Shown here piece after piece: positions 23,152-31,807 of a DNA stretch of 38,724 nt. Position 1 is the first letter of the stretch; each line of letters opens with the position of its first letter. Source of the DNA: an uncultured Collinsella sp. (GTDB lineage Bacteria; Actinomycetota; Coriobacteriia; Coriobacteriales; Coriobacteriaceae); assembly GCA_902490365.1 (NCBI GenBank), contig CABUDQ010000018.1, positions 1 to 38,724 on the forward strand, written 5' to 3'. Under the pieces are notes generated by a model. The model saw only the letters and a list, made by a program, of their open reading frames with translations, had not been told where the DNA came from and ran no database searches. The translations under genes and the position numbers were made by a program.

Positions 23152-25833
23152 CTACTCCTTCTCGACCGCGCGCATGATCGCCTTGTAGATCTCCATCAGC
23201 GGGATGATCAGGAAGGCCAGGCCCAGGGCAGCGACAACGCCCTTGAACTCAAGCGTCACGGGGCCAAAGAACATCTCGGCAAGCGTCGGCTGCACGGTTA
23301 CGATCACCGTCAGCACCAGTGCCAGCGCGGCGGAAGCCCACAGCCACTTGTTCTGCTTTTTCATGGTGAACAGCGACGCACGACGGCTGCGCATATTGAA
23401 GCAGTGGAAAATCTCGACCATGTTGAGCGTGATGAACGCCATCATCACGCCTTCTTCGTCGGCATTGCCGGCGATCATATCGGCGATATGGATGTAGCCC
23501 ATGTCAAAGTACACGCCCACAAAGAAGCTCGCCAGCACCAGCACGGTGATGATTAGGCCCTGGACCACACAGTCCAGACCCATATGTCCGGCAAAGACAC
23601 CGTCCTTGGCGTTGCGCGGCTTGCGCTTCATGATGTCGCCCTCGGCATCCTCCATGCCCAGCGCGAGCGCGGGGAAACAGTCGGTGACCAGGTTCACCCA
23701 CAGCAGCTGCACCGGCTGGAAGATGGTAAAGCCGATGAGCGTGGCGATAAACACCGAGAACACCTCGGCAAGGTTAGCCGAAAGCAGGAACTGGATGACC
23801 TTGCGGATGTTGTCGTAGATGCGACGACCCTCTTCACAGGCGCCGATGATGGTAGCGAAGTTGTCATCGGCAAGTACCATGTCGGCGACGTTCTTGGTGA
23901 CGTCGGTGCCGGTGATGCCCATGCCCACGCCGATATCGGCGCGCTTGATGGACGGGGCGTCGTTGACGCCGTCGCCCGTCATGGCCACGATCTGGTCGCG
24001 CGACTTCCAGGCCTCGACGATGCGTGTCTTGTGCTCGGGCTGGACGCGGGCGTACACGCCGTAGTCCTCGATGTGCGCGTCGAGCTCCTCGTCGCTCATG
24101 CGATCGAGGTCGGCACCGGTGATGGCATGGCTGCGATCGGCGACGATGCCCAGCTGCTTGGCAATGGCCACGGCAGTGTCGATATGGTCGCCCGTGATCA
24201 TGACGGTGCGAATACCGGCATCGTGGGCCTCGCGGATGGCGTCGGCCACCTCGGGACGGACCGGGTCAATCATGCCGGACAGGCCGCAGAAGACCAGGTC
24301 ATGCTCGAGCGCAGCGGGGCTGCAGTCGGCCGGGACCTCGGTGTAGGTGCGGCTTGCCAGCGCCAGCACGCGCAGAGCCTCGTCGGCCATGGCCTTGTTG
24401 GCGGCCACGAGCTCGGCGCGACGCTCCTCGGTCAGCGGGACGACCTTTTCGCCCTCGTAGATATGGGTGCACAGGCCGATCACCACGTCGGGCGCGCCCT
24501 TGGTATACTGCTCGTACTCGCCATCCAAGGTCTCGACGATCACGGACATCATCTTGCGGCCCGAGTCGAACGGGGCCTCGCCCACGCGCGGATGCTCGGC
24601 AGTCAGGCCGGTGAGGCCAGCCTTGCCGGCGTCGTTGACGAGCGCGCACTCGGTCGGCTCGCCCACGGCCTCGCCCAGCTCCTCGTCCCACTGAGCATCG
24701 GAGCACAGCGCCATGCCGGCCAGGAACTTCTCCTTGGGCGCAGCGAGCTCGTGCTTGACGACGGTCATCTTGTTCTGGGTGAGGGTACCGGTCTTGTCGG
24801 AGCAGATGGTCTGTGTGCAGCCAAGGGTCTCGACAGCAGAGAGCTTGCGGATAATCGCCTGGCGCTTGGCCATCTTGGTCACGCCAAGCGAAAGGACGAT
24901 GGTCACGACGGCAACAAGGCCCTCGGGGATGGCGGCGACGGCGAGCGAGACGGCAACCATAAAGGTGTCGAGCAGGGCAGTCGGATCGGTAAGGACGTTG
25001 CCCACGCCGTGGCGGAGGATGTCAACGCCAAAGATGACGACGCAGATGACGATCACCATGATGGTGAGGATGCGGCTGAGCTCGGCGAGCTTCACCTGCA
25101 GCGGCGTGAGCTCTTCCTTGGCCTCGGCCAGGGCGCCGGCGATCTTGCCCATCTCGGTGTTCATGCCGGTGCCGACCACGACGGCGCGACCACGGCCGTA
25201 CACGACGGTGGAGCCCATATAGCACATGTTCTTACGGTCGCCGAGCGGCACGTCGTCGGTGCCGGCGGCGAGCTCGATCACGTTGGCATGCTTCTCGACG
25301 GGCACGGACTCGCCGGTGAGCGCGGCCTCTTCGATCTTCATCGTGGCGCTCTCGAGCACGCGGCAGTCGGCCGGGACGGAGTCGCCCGCCTCGAGCATGA
25401 TCACGTCGCCGGGCACGAGCTCGGCGCTCGGCAGGTGCACGAGCTTGCCGTCGCGTAGCACCTTGGACTGCGCCGCACTCATCTCCTGCAGGGCCTCGAG
25501 GGCCTCCTCGCTCTTGGCTTCCTGGACCACGCCCAGCACCGAGTTGACGATAACGACGAACATGATGATGGCAACATCGGCAAAGTCGGGCTCGCCCTTG
25601 ACCATGCCCGTGAGCGCACTGATGACGGCGGCAACGATCAGCATGATGACCATGGGGTCGGCCATCTGTTCAAAGAAACGCTTCCACAGCGGCGTCTTCT
25701 CAGCTTCCTCGAGCTTGTTAGGGCCTGTCTTGGCGAGGCGCGACGACGCCTCGTCGTTGCTCAGGCCGAGGTTCTCATCGACACCTTGGTCGCTGAGCAC
25801 CTCCGCCGCGGCGGACAGGTATTCCTTTTGCAT
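23152..25833 (-). CDS. calcium-type P-type ATPase (P2A family)
   Basis: 893 aa cation pump. In order: N-terminal cation-ATPase domain, two helices ('PMVIMLIVAAVISALTG', 'VAIIMFVVIVNSVLGVVQEA'), the TGES actuator motif in 'EEAALTGESVPV', helix M4 with 'VAAIPEGLVAVVTI' (PEGL, calcium type), the phosphorylation site ICSDKTGTLTQNKM, hinge 'MITGDHIDTA' and 'AMTGDGVNDAPSIKRADIGVGM', M5/M6 with 'NLVTDCFPALALGMED' and the C-terminal helices. It should export Ca2+ (or Mn2+) from the cytoplasm. The start has CAGGAGGGG upstream. Metal choice is by family resemblance. Confidence 0.94.
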   Translation of the reverse strand: MQKEYLSAAAEVLSDQGVDENLGLSNDEASSRLAKTGPNKLEEAEKTPLWKRFFEQMADPMVIMLIVAAVISALTGMVKGEPDFADVAIIMFVVIVNSVLGVVQEAKSEEALEALQEMSAAQSKVLRDGKLVHLPSAELVPGDVIMLEAGDSVPADCRVLESATMKIEEAALTGESVPVEKHANVIELAAGTDDVPLGDRKNMCYMGSTVVYGRGRAVVVGTGMNTEMGKIAGALAEAKEELTPLQVKLAELSRILTIMVIVICVVIFGVDILRHGVGNVLTDPTALLDTFMVAVSLAVAAIPEGLVAVVTIVLSLGVTKMAKRQAIIRKLSAVETLGCTQTICSDKTGTLTQNKMTVVKHELAAPKEKFLAGMALCSDAQWDEELGEAVGEPTECALVNDAGKAGLTGLTAEHPRVGEAPFDSGRKMMSVIVETLDGEYEQYTKGAPDVVIGLCTHIYEGEKVVPLTEERRAELVAANKAMADEALRVLALASRTYTEVPADCSPAALEHDLVFCGLSGMIDPVRPEVADAIREAHDAGIRTVMITGDHIDTAVAIAKQLGIVADRSHAITGADLDRMSDEELDAHIEDYGVYARVQPEHKTRIVEAWKSRDQIVAMTGDGVNDAPSIKRADIGVGMGITGTDVTKNVADMVLADDNFATIIGACEEGRRIYDNIRKVIQFLLSANLAEVFSVFIATLIGFTIFQPVQLLWVNLVTDCFPALALGMEDAEGDIMKRKPRNAKDGVFAGHMGLDCVVQGLIITVLVLASFFVGVYFDMGYIHIADMIAGNADEEGVMMAFITLNMVEIFHCFNMRSRRASLFTMKKQNKWLWASAALALVLTVIVTVQPTLAEMFFGPVTLEFKGVVAALGLAFLIIPLMEIYKAIMRAVEKE

Positions 25834-26206
25834 ATAGAGTCCCCTCCTGGGATTCGGGCCACTCAGCAGATTGATGCCCGATCATAATTCCCAGGAGAAG
25901 GGCAAGGGCTCATCAAGGCTGCCGTGCTGAGCGGCAGTTGATAGTGGAGCTATGGTACCCCAAAGCGACGCGTCTAGCCAAAACAATCCATCTGGAAATA
26001 TGGTCCCACCGCAACGGTGCAGACCATGTGATGCTCAACATTGATAAAACGTTTTTTCTTCGGCACATCGTCAAACTGAAATATCGCCCAGATAGCAGCG
26101 GTTAGAGCGGTTGGTAAAGATTTTTCATATACCGTTTTTCTCGCAAAAAATGAACTTCTAATTCGGCATACGGTCGATTTTATGGGGTATTCGGTCAGCA
26201 TTTCGT
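25834..26206. other. non-coding gap between divergent ATPase and pyk, partly AT-rich
   Basis: About 440 bases separate the two divergent genes. 26040-26200 is clearly more AT-rich than the rest of the window. A 75-codon minus-strand frame (25974-26201) has no ribosome site or recognisable product and is rejected. Nothing else beyond promoter elements can be supported; a small RNA cannot be excluded. Confidence 0.5.
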
Positions 26207-26212
26207 TATAAT
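26207..26212 (+). promoter_or_regulatory. -10 element of the pyk promoter
   Basis: A perfect TATAAT (26207-26212) lies 64 bases before the pyk ATG. No good -35 hexamer is found at 16-18 bases, so strength may depend on the AT-rich upstream DNA or an activator. Confidence 0.5.
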
Positions 26213-26275
26213 CAACACGGTTTTATTTCTTATGGTTTATCTATCAGCGCAAGACGATGTCAGATGGAGGTCTGA

Positions 26276-27736
26276 ATGTACAAGCGCACCAAGATTGTAT
26301 GCACCATGGGTCCCGCCTGCGATAGCGACGAGACCATCCGCGAGATGATCAAGGCGGGCATGAACGTCGCCCGTTTTAACTTCTCGCACGGATCCTACGA
26401 CGAGCACCACGGTCGCATCGAGCGCGTCCGTCGTATTTCCAAGGAGCTCGGTCTGCCCGTCGGCATCCTGCTCGACACCAAGGGCCCCGAGGTCCGCACC
26501 GGCCTTCTGGTCGATGGCAAGAAGGTTGCCGTCAAGACCGGCGACAAGATTGTCGTCACCGCTCAGCCCACGTCCGAGGATTTCCACGGCACCGCTGAGC
26601 ACATCTCCCTCGACTACCTGGCTCTGCCCTCCGAGGTCGAGAAGGGCTCCCTCATCCTGATCGATGACGGCCTGGTTGCCCTCGAGGTCGAGTCCGTCAG
26701 CGGCCAGGACATGACCTGCGTCGTTAAGAACGACGGCCTGATTGGCGAGCGCAAGGGCGTCAACATGCCCAACGTCAACATTTCGCTGCCCGCCATCACC
26801 GAGCGCGATCGTCAGGACATCCTCTTTGGCCTGACCGAGAACATCGACTACATCGCCGCTTCCTTCATCCGTGACGGCGAGTCCGTCCGCGGCATCCGCA
26901 AGCTTTGCCGCGAGAACGGTGGCGAGCACGTGACGATCTTCCCGAAGATCGAGTGCGCCCTGGGCGTCGAGAACTTCGACGAGATCCTCGAGGCTTCCGA
27001 CGGCATCATGGTCGCCCGTGGCGACCTGGGTATCGAGATCAAGCCCGAGCTCGTTCCGCACATCCAGAAGGAGATCATCGCCAAGTGCAACGCGGCCTAC
27101 AAGCCCGTTATCACCGCTACGCAGATGCTCGACTCCATGCAGCAGAACCCGCGCCCGACGCGCGCCGAGGTTGCCGACGTTGCTAACGCCATCTACGACG
27201 GCACCGACGCCGTTATGCTGTCCGGCGAGTCCGCTGCCGGTAAGTACCCGGTCGAGGCCGTTAAGATGCAGGCCAGCATTGCTCTCGAGACCGAGAAGTA
27301 CCTCCCGGCCCACGCTCCGCTCGAGGTTCCGGCCGACGCTCACGGCACCCGCGTCGTCAACAACGTTGTGGGTATGTCCGCTGTGAACATGGCCACCACC
27401 GTTGGCGCCAAGTGCATCACCGTGCCGACGACCACCGGTCGTACCGCTCGCCTGATCTCGCACTTCCGCCCCAACATGCCGATCTGCGCGTTCTCCCGCC
27501 ACGAGTGGGCCGTCCAGCAGATGATCATGTACTGGGGCGTTATCCCGCACCAGGCCGAGATTACCCAGGGCACCGTCAACGGCACGATCGTCAAGGCGAT
27601 CGAGACCGCTAAGGAGCTCGGCTACGTCGAGGCTGGCGATTTGACCGTCGCTACCGCCGGCGATCCCCGCATGAGCGTCCAGCTCGAGGACAAGGTCTCC
27701 TCGACCAACGTCGCTTACGTCGCTCAGGTGCGTTAA
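26276..27736 (+). CDS. pyk: pyruvate kinase
   Basis: 486 aa. It converts phosphoenolpyruvate and ADP to pyruvate and ATP, the last step of glycolysis. The N-terminal barrel strand 'RTKIVCTMGPACDS' and 'MNVARFNFSHG' are canonical, as are 'LLDTKGPEVRTG', the active-site Lys string 'TIFPKIE', 'VARGDLGIEI' and 'ITATQMLDSM'. The C-terminal domain covers about 350-486. No extra PEP-utiliser domain is fused. Codons are strongly biased to C- and T-ending favourites, as in highly expressed genes. Ribosome site TGGAGG; strong terminator downstream. Monocistronic. Confidence 0.98.
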   Translation: MYKRTKIVCTMGPACDSDETIREMIKAGMNVARFNFSHGSYDEHHGRIERVRRISKELGLPVGILLDTKGPEVRTGLLVDGKKVAVKTGDKIVVTAQPTSEDFHGTAEHISLDYLALPSEVEKGSLILIDDGLVALEVESVSGQDMTCVVKNDGLIGERKGVNMPNVNISLPAITERDRQDILFGLTENIDYIAASFIRDGESVRGIRKLCRENGGEHVTIFPKIECALGVENFDEILEASDGIMVARGDLGIEIKPELVPHIQKEIIAKCNAAYKPVITATQMLDSMQQNPRPTRAEVADVANAIYDGTDAVMLSGESAAGKYPVEAVKMQASIALETEKYLPAHAPLEVPADAHGTRVVNNVVGMSAVNMATTVGAKCITVPTTTGRTARLISHFRPNMPICAFSRHEWAVQQMIMYWGVIPHQAEITQGTVNGTIVKAIETAKELGYVEAGDLTVATAGDPRMSVQLEDKVSSTNVAYVAQVR

Positions 27737-27764
27737 GTCGTACTTGCAAGCATGTTTGCATTGC

Positions 27765-27799
27765 AAAGGGCCCGGAAGGCTTCGCCTTCCGGGCCCTTT
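27765..27799 (+). terminator. intrinsic terminator of pyk
   Basis: 16-bp perfect stem AAAGGGCCCGGAAGGC/GCCTTCCGGGCCCTTT with a TTC loop, followed by TTTTCTG. It lies 29 bases after the pyk stop. Confidence 0.95.
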
Positions 27800-27978
27800 T
27801 TCTGTGTCAATGCCGGCACACGGCAAAACACGCACCCATTTCTTTACCAAAAGCGCGAAATCCACCTTTCGAGGCCCAAAAATAAAGTCCCAAGCGCTAA
27901 AAGTGTTCGCCCGATGGCGAAACCACACCTTACCCGACGCTGCTAAATCGTTTTAGCAAGAGCCAGATCGACCGCGTT

Positions 27979-28106
27979 TTCGGAAGTATGCGGCAAATTC
28001 TGAGACCTCCGAGCACACCCCGTTTTTTCGCAACAAAATGCCTGATAAACTGGCCTCAAAAGCCAGGTCTGCTCACAGGGTTCAGATTTTGCCGCATACT
28101 TCCGAA
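27979..28106. repeat. long inverted repeat in front of the DUF559-like gene
   Basis: The 25-bp arm at 27979-28003 (begins TTCGGAAGTATGCGGCAAA) is matched by an inverted copy at 28082-28106 with 24 of 25 positions paired. The 78-base interior contains a smaller hairpin CTGGC-CTCAAAA-GCCAG (28050-28066). The right arm ends about 50 bases before the start codon of the next gene. The core AAGTATGCGGCA also occurs at 35766-35777 (minus strand). The rest of 27800-27978 shows nothing recognisable. Confidence 0.85.
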
Positions 28107-28157
28107 TTGACGCTGGCATCGCACGGTCCAAAAGCACATTTCGACCAGGAGGATATC

Positions 28158-29231
28158 ATGGACCTGACGCTATGCGGTCAATCCGCTTTTTACTATCACT
28201 GTATCCCGCCGCAGGTATTAGGGCTTTACCCCGCCATTAGCCTTGGCAATATGGATCGCAGATGTTGCGGCCTCGGAAGTCATGCAGTTGTAAAAGACCT
28301 ACTTCACGCACCGCTTCACAGGTTTGTATTCACTCGAGCACAATCCGGGTCGCGAAGCCTGTTTAAATCGCACCTCCTGACCCAAGAGCCGCCTCCCGGG
28401 TCGTTTAGGCAAACTGAACATGGATTTGATGTCACGTCGCCCGAGTTTACGCTGCTCAGCCTTGCTACGCAGGTCTCACGCAACCAGCTACTCATGGCTT
28501 GCTACGAGATGTGCGGCTCCTTTGCAGTGTTTAAGCCCTGCGAGCGAACGCAACAACAACTTGATGAAGCTATTTCGCTTAAGCTCATTCCACCCAACTG
28601 CGGCTGGGAGCGAGTTAGCGACGTCAACGGCAAGGACACCAACCTATGGAAGCGTCCACCGCTCCTCAGCACGGCGGATATCGCCGCGTTCGCCAAGCAG
28701 GCTGCAGGCCTGCGCGGCGTTAAACAACTGCGCTGGACGGCCGAGCACATGACGGGGCAGACCGCCTCGCCCTTCGAAGTACAGACCTCCATGCTTGTTT
28801 CGCTCCCCCGCAACGAGGGCGGCATGGGCATCAACATCGCAAACAACGTGCGCATCCCACTCAGCGACGCCGCGCGCTCACTGTATGACAAAACCTGCTG
28901 CTACGCCGATATCCTCATAGAGAGCAACACCGACAGCATGGGCGTCATCTTGGAATGCCAAGGCCGTTCCGCCCACGATGGCGAAGCCGCAAGCCTCTCC
29001 GATGCCGAGCGGACCACCGCGCTCACCAGCATGGGCTACGATGTCATACAAATTACCTACGACCAGATCAAGGACAAGAAGAGCTTTGATAGCATCGCCG
29101 AGCTCATTCATAAAAAGGCGGGACTCCCCTACATCCCAAAGACCGATCGGGAGCGTACCGCCGAAGATGCCCTGCGACGGGAGCTGTTGGTCAATTGGGA
29201 TGAACTGTTCACCGTCAAGCCGGCCGGCTAG
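28158..29231 (+). CDS. DUF559/Vsr-like putative endonuclease (AbiEi-type N-terminal region)
   Basis: 357 aa. The C-terminal part resembles the PD-(D/E)xK-type DUF559/Vsr fold: 'SPFEVQTSMLV' (Glu207), 'YADILIES' (Asp251), 'GVILECQGRSAH' (Glu266-x-Gln268, His273), 'DAERTTALTSMGYDVIQITYDQI' (Arg285). Gln replaces the usual Lys/Asp of the E-x-K/D position. The N-terminal half ('GFDVTSPEFTLLSLATQVSRNQLLM') resembles proteins annotated as AbiEi-like or DUF559 in Actinomycetota. It could be a defence or mobility nuclease; no partner gene is adjacent. AGGAGGATATC precedes the ATG. Its TAG overlaps the stop of the convergent gene. Family is by pattern recognition only. Confidence 0.7.
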   Translation: MDLTLCGQSAFYYHCIPPQVLGLYPAISLGNMDRRCCGLGSHAVVKDLLHAPLHRFVFTRAQSGSRSLFKSHLLTQEPPPGSFRQTEHGFDVTSPEFTLLSLATQVSRNQLLMACYEMCGSFAVFKPCERTQQQLDEAISLKLIPPNCGWERVSDVNGKDTNLWKRPPLLSTADIAAFAKQAAGLRGVKQLRWTAEHMTGQTASPFEVQTSMLVSLPRNEGGMGINIANNVRIPLSDAARSLYDKTCCYADILIESNTDSMGVILECQGRSAHDGEAASLSDAERTTALTSMGYDVIQITYDQIKDKKSFDSIAELIHKKAGLPYIPKTDRERTAEDALRRELLVNWDELFTVKPAG

Positions 29232-30076
29232 CAGCTAGCGATCAGAGGGACTGCGGGAACGTCAGAAGCAGCAACGCGAGCCGCAAAGCCTGCCTCGGTT
29301 AGCTCGATGACCTCGTTAAACGTTGCATCGAAGAACTCCTCGGTTAGCAGGCGATACGGCGGATGATCGGGCTTGCCGGGGTTTTCGCGTACAATCTCGT
29401 GCATGACGCCGATGGTCTTGAGCACATACTCCTTATGGATGGGATACTGCCCAAAACGCGTCGCAGCGGTATACAGGCGATCGGTCGCACGCGGGATGGA
29501 AACAATGCCCAGCGTCTTTCCAAACCAGTCAAAATCGCCCTGCTTTTTAATGCGGAATTCCTCGCACGGCTTGCCGCCGTGCGCCTCCAGGTACTGATTC
29601 ACACGCGTATTCCATACGGTATCGGCCACCAGATGCGACCAGACACCCAGCGTCAGATCGAGCAGCGACTGCGCCACGTCCTCGGGCGCAAGCGAAAGCT
29701 CGCTAGCACCGGGACCGACAACCGGCTCGGCGTCCTTGTAGCGTTGGGGATAATGCACCCGATTGAGTCGCTCGCGCTCCTCGATAATCGAGGTCGCCGC
29801 GGCCGGCGCACCGGTGGGAGAACTTTTAAGCAACGGTGCCACATAGGTATCCCAGAACTCATGCTCGCGAGGCTTAGGGATGGGCTCAGGCTTGGCAAAG
29901 TGCGTAATGCGATACGGAATGGGATCGGCGATGCCGGGGACCATATAGCCCACGAAGATATCCGGAACCACGCAACCAAACAAAAAGGCATTGCGGTCGC
30001 GCACGCTATTGGCAAGCGCACCGGTGCGCTCCAGCAAACGCTCCGTCTGAGCGATATGAATGTTCCAGCTTGGCAT
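29228..30076 (-). CDS. zinc-dependent phospholipase C-like protein
   Basis: 282 aa, no signal peptide. The pattern 'MPSWNIHIAQTERLLERTGAL...NAFLFGCVVPDIFVGYMVPG' followed by 'LGVWSHLVADTVWN' resembles the zinc-dependent phospholipase C-like/S1-P1 nuclease superfamily found in many Firmicutes and Actinomycetota: a His near the N-terminus, 'GxxxPD' and a central 'SHLxAD' (His and Asp would be zinc ligands). The substrate is unknown and the lack of a signal argues against a secreted toxin. The ATG at 30076 is preferred over 30088 because GGGGGTGG lies just before it. Confidence 0.75.
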   Translation of the reverse strand: MPSWNIHIAQTERLLERTGALANSVRDRNAFLFGCVVPDIFVGYMVPGIADPIPYRITHFAKPEPIPKPREHEFWDTYVAPLLKSSPTGAPAAATSIIEERERLNRVHYPQRYKDAEPVVGPGASELSLAPEDVAQSLLDLTLGVWSHLVADTVWNTRVNQYLEAHGGKPCEEFRIKKQGDFDWFGKTLGIVSIPRATDRLYTAATRFGQYPIHKEYVLKTIGVMHEIVRENPGKPDHPPYRLLTEEFFDATFNEVIELTEAGFAARVAASDVPAVPLIASC

Positions 30077-30119
30077 AGCCACCCCCATAAAAACCTGGAT
30101 AACTATACCATCACGGCAA

Positions 30120-30135
30120 AGCCGCGCGGGCGGCT
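30120..30135 (-). terminator. weak terminator after cbiO
   Basis: On the minus strand AGCCGC-CCGC-GCGGCT forms a 6-bp stem followed only by TTTG. It is 20 bases after the cbiO stop, so it may attenuate the operon. Confidence 0.4.
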
Positions 30136-30155
30136 ACGCACGCTCTACGCAGCAA

Positions 30156-30950
30156 CTAGTCCGTAGCGCCGCTTTCGGTTCCATACGACGGCGAAGGCGC
30201 CTCGACCACATGGTGGTATCGATCGATATAGATTGCACGGGCACCCAGGCGTCGCACCAAATCCTGGTGATGTGTGCTCATCAAAACCGTCTTACCCGCC
30301 GCAACGTAGGCCAGCAAAAAGTTGGCCACGATGTCGCACGAGTCCTCGTCAAGTCCGTTGGTAGGCTCGTCGAGCACCAGGATATCGGGGTTCATCGACA
30401 CCACCGCAGCCAGCGCAACGCGCTTCTTTTGCCCGCCCGAAAGCTGATAGGGCGAGGCATCGACCAGATCGGCAACCTGGAACAGCTCCATGGCATCGCG
30501 GACGCGGCGCTCGAGCTCGTCTGTCGGCAGCCCCATCTGCGCGGGGCCAAAAGCAACTTCCTCGCCCACCGTAGCGCAGAACAGCTGGGCGTCGGCATTC
30601 TGGAACACAAAGCCCACGCGCTGATGAAAACGCTGAGCGGCTGCGGAATCCTTGAGATATGCCGCATCGATCACGTGCCCGTCAAACAGGTACGCACCCG
30701 CGTCCGCTAGTTCAAGACCGTTGATAAGGCGCATAATCGTCGTCTTACCGCAGCCGTTGGGACCGAGTAGGGCAACGAGTTCACCACGATCGACCTGCAG
30801 CGACACACCATCGACAACCGTATGCCCCGCATAGGAGAACAGCACGTCGCGAAACTCGATGAGCGGCACGCTCTTGGCGCCAGTAGCACCGCTCGCGCCC
30901 ATCACGCCATTCGTATCGTTTGCCAAAACGTCGCCCTTCCCTATCCACAT
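30156..30950 (-). CDS. cbiO: ECF transporter ATP-binding subunit CbiO
   Basis: 264 aa ABC ATPase energising nickel or cobalt uptake. Walker A 'LLGPNGCGKTTIMRLI', Q-loop 'VGFVFQNADAQLF', signature 'YQLSGGQKKRVALAAVV', Walker B 'ILVLDEPTNGLD' and the switch His in 'LMSTHHQD' are all intact. 'FQNADAQLF' and 'EVAFGP' are typical of ECF ATPases. The ATG at 30950 is used; a TTG at 30926 behind GGGAAGGG is possible, and the longer frame from 31115 is a cbiQ shadow. Only one ATPase gene is present, as in CbiMNQO systems. Confidence 0.94.
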   Translation of the reverse strand: MWIGKGDVLANDTNGVMGASGATGAKSVPLIEFRDVLFSYAGHTVVDGVSLQVDRGELVALLGPNGCGKTTIMRLINGLELADAGAYLFDGHVIDAAYLKDSAAAQRFHQRVGFVFQNADAQLFCATVGEEVAFGPAQMGLPTDELERRVRDAMELFQVADLVDASPYQLSGGQKKRVALAAVVSMNPDILVLDEPTNGLDEDSCDIVANFLLAYVAAGKTVLMSTHHQDLVRRLGARAIYIDRYHHVVEAPSPSYGTESGATD

Positions 30951-30970
30951 CGACGGCTCGGCCGCCCGCG

Positions 30971-31807
30971 CTACAGCACCGCGCACAACACGGCGAGCAG
31001 CACCACGACGACCGCATAGACCGCATCGCGCCAGCCAAAGCCGCTCCGCGCGGGAGTCGGATACGCACCGGCAAAGCCACGGCAAAGCATAGCCTCGTCC
31101 ATCGCGCGGCTGCATTCCATCGCCTTGATAAAGGTCATGCCCATGATACCCGCGATCGAATCGGTACGCGAAAAACCCGCAGGCGCACGACCCACACTGC
31201 GCAGCATGACCGATTCGGTCAGATCGTGCGCCGTGCGTCCCAGCACCTCGATGTGCTTGAGCGCCATATCAAACGTAAAGATGACCTCGTCGGGCAGCTG
31301 TAGCGTCTTGAGCGCCGCCGACATGCGGCTCCAGGTGAGCGTCCACGAAACGCCCAGCACGAACGACACGTTAATGAACGTCTTGAGCGCGATCTTGAGC
31401 ATGGCGCCCGCGGCAGAAGCGCCCAGCAGCAGGGCAGGCAGTGCCAGAACCACCGCGAGCCCCGTGGCGCCGAGCGCCGGTACAAAGGTTGCCCGCAGCC
31501 CGCGTACGGGGCGCACGGCAACGAGCACCAGCGCGATGGCCGCCATCAACATGAGGTACAGCGGGCTCTGCGTCAGACACACGCACAGGACGCAAACGAA
31601 CATCCCCACCAGGCGCACCGGAGCCGAAACGCAAGAAAGGGCGCGGTCGACCATCGACCCGCCCTCGTGCGCGCCTCCACCCAGGCGAACCCGCTCAAGC
31701 AGGCTCGCCAGGTGCAGGACATTCTTTTGCATCACACGATGCCGAGCCCCCGCGGGCTCGTAACGCTCCTCGGCCGCAAGCCAACTAGGCAGCTCGGCTA
31801 TTGCCAT
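30971..31807 (-). CDS. cbiQ: ECF transporter transmembrane subunit CbiQ
   Basis: 278 aa. At least five hydrophobic helices are visible ('LVGMFVCVLCVCL', 'YLMLMAAIALVLVAV', 'LAVVLALPALLLG', 'FINVSFVLGVSWTL', and a C-terminal one). The coupling region 'SVMLRSVGRAPAGFSRTDS...AMDEAMLCRGFAGAYP' carries the two short Arg-Gly helices that contact the ATPase. The ATG at 31807 overlaps the cbiM stop by 23 bases; a GTG at 31813 is an alternative. Metal is set by CbiM. Confidence 0.93.
   Translation of the reverse strand: MAIAELPSWLAAEERYEPAGARHRVMQKNVLHLASLLERVRLGGGAHEGGSMVDRALSCVSAPVRLVGMFVCVLCVCLTQSPLYLMLMAAIALVLVAVRPVRGLRATFVPALGATGLAVVLALPALLLGASAAGAMLKIALKTFINVSFVLGVSWTLTWSRMSAALKTLQLPDEVIFTFDMALKHIEVLGRTAHDLTESVMLRSVGRAPAGFSRTDSIAGIMGMTFIKAMECSRAMDEAMLCRGFAGAYPTPARSGFGWRDAVYAVVVVLLAVLCAVL

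Noticed and set aside
23584..25458. 624-codon plus-strand frame inside the P-type ATPase
   Set aside because: A shadow of the high-GC ATPase gene; no recognisable domain, and the minus-strand product has every P-ATPase motif.
25974..26201. 75-codon minus-strand frame between the ATPase and pyk
   Set aside because: Lies in AT-rich DNA with no ribosome site and a composition unlike the neighbouring proteins.
26237..27928. 563-codon antisense frame over pyk
   Set aside because: It mirrors the codon bias of pyk, is Asp/Gly/His-rich low-complexity, and pyk itself is unmistakable.
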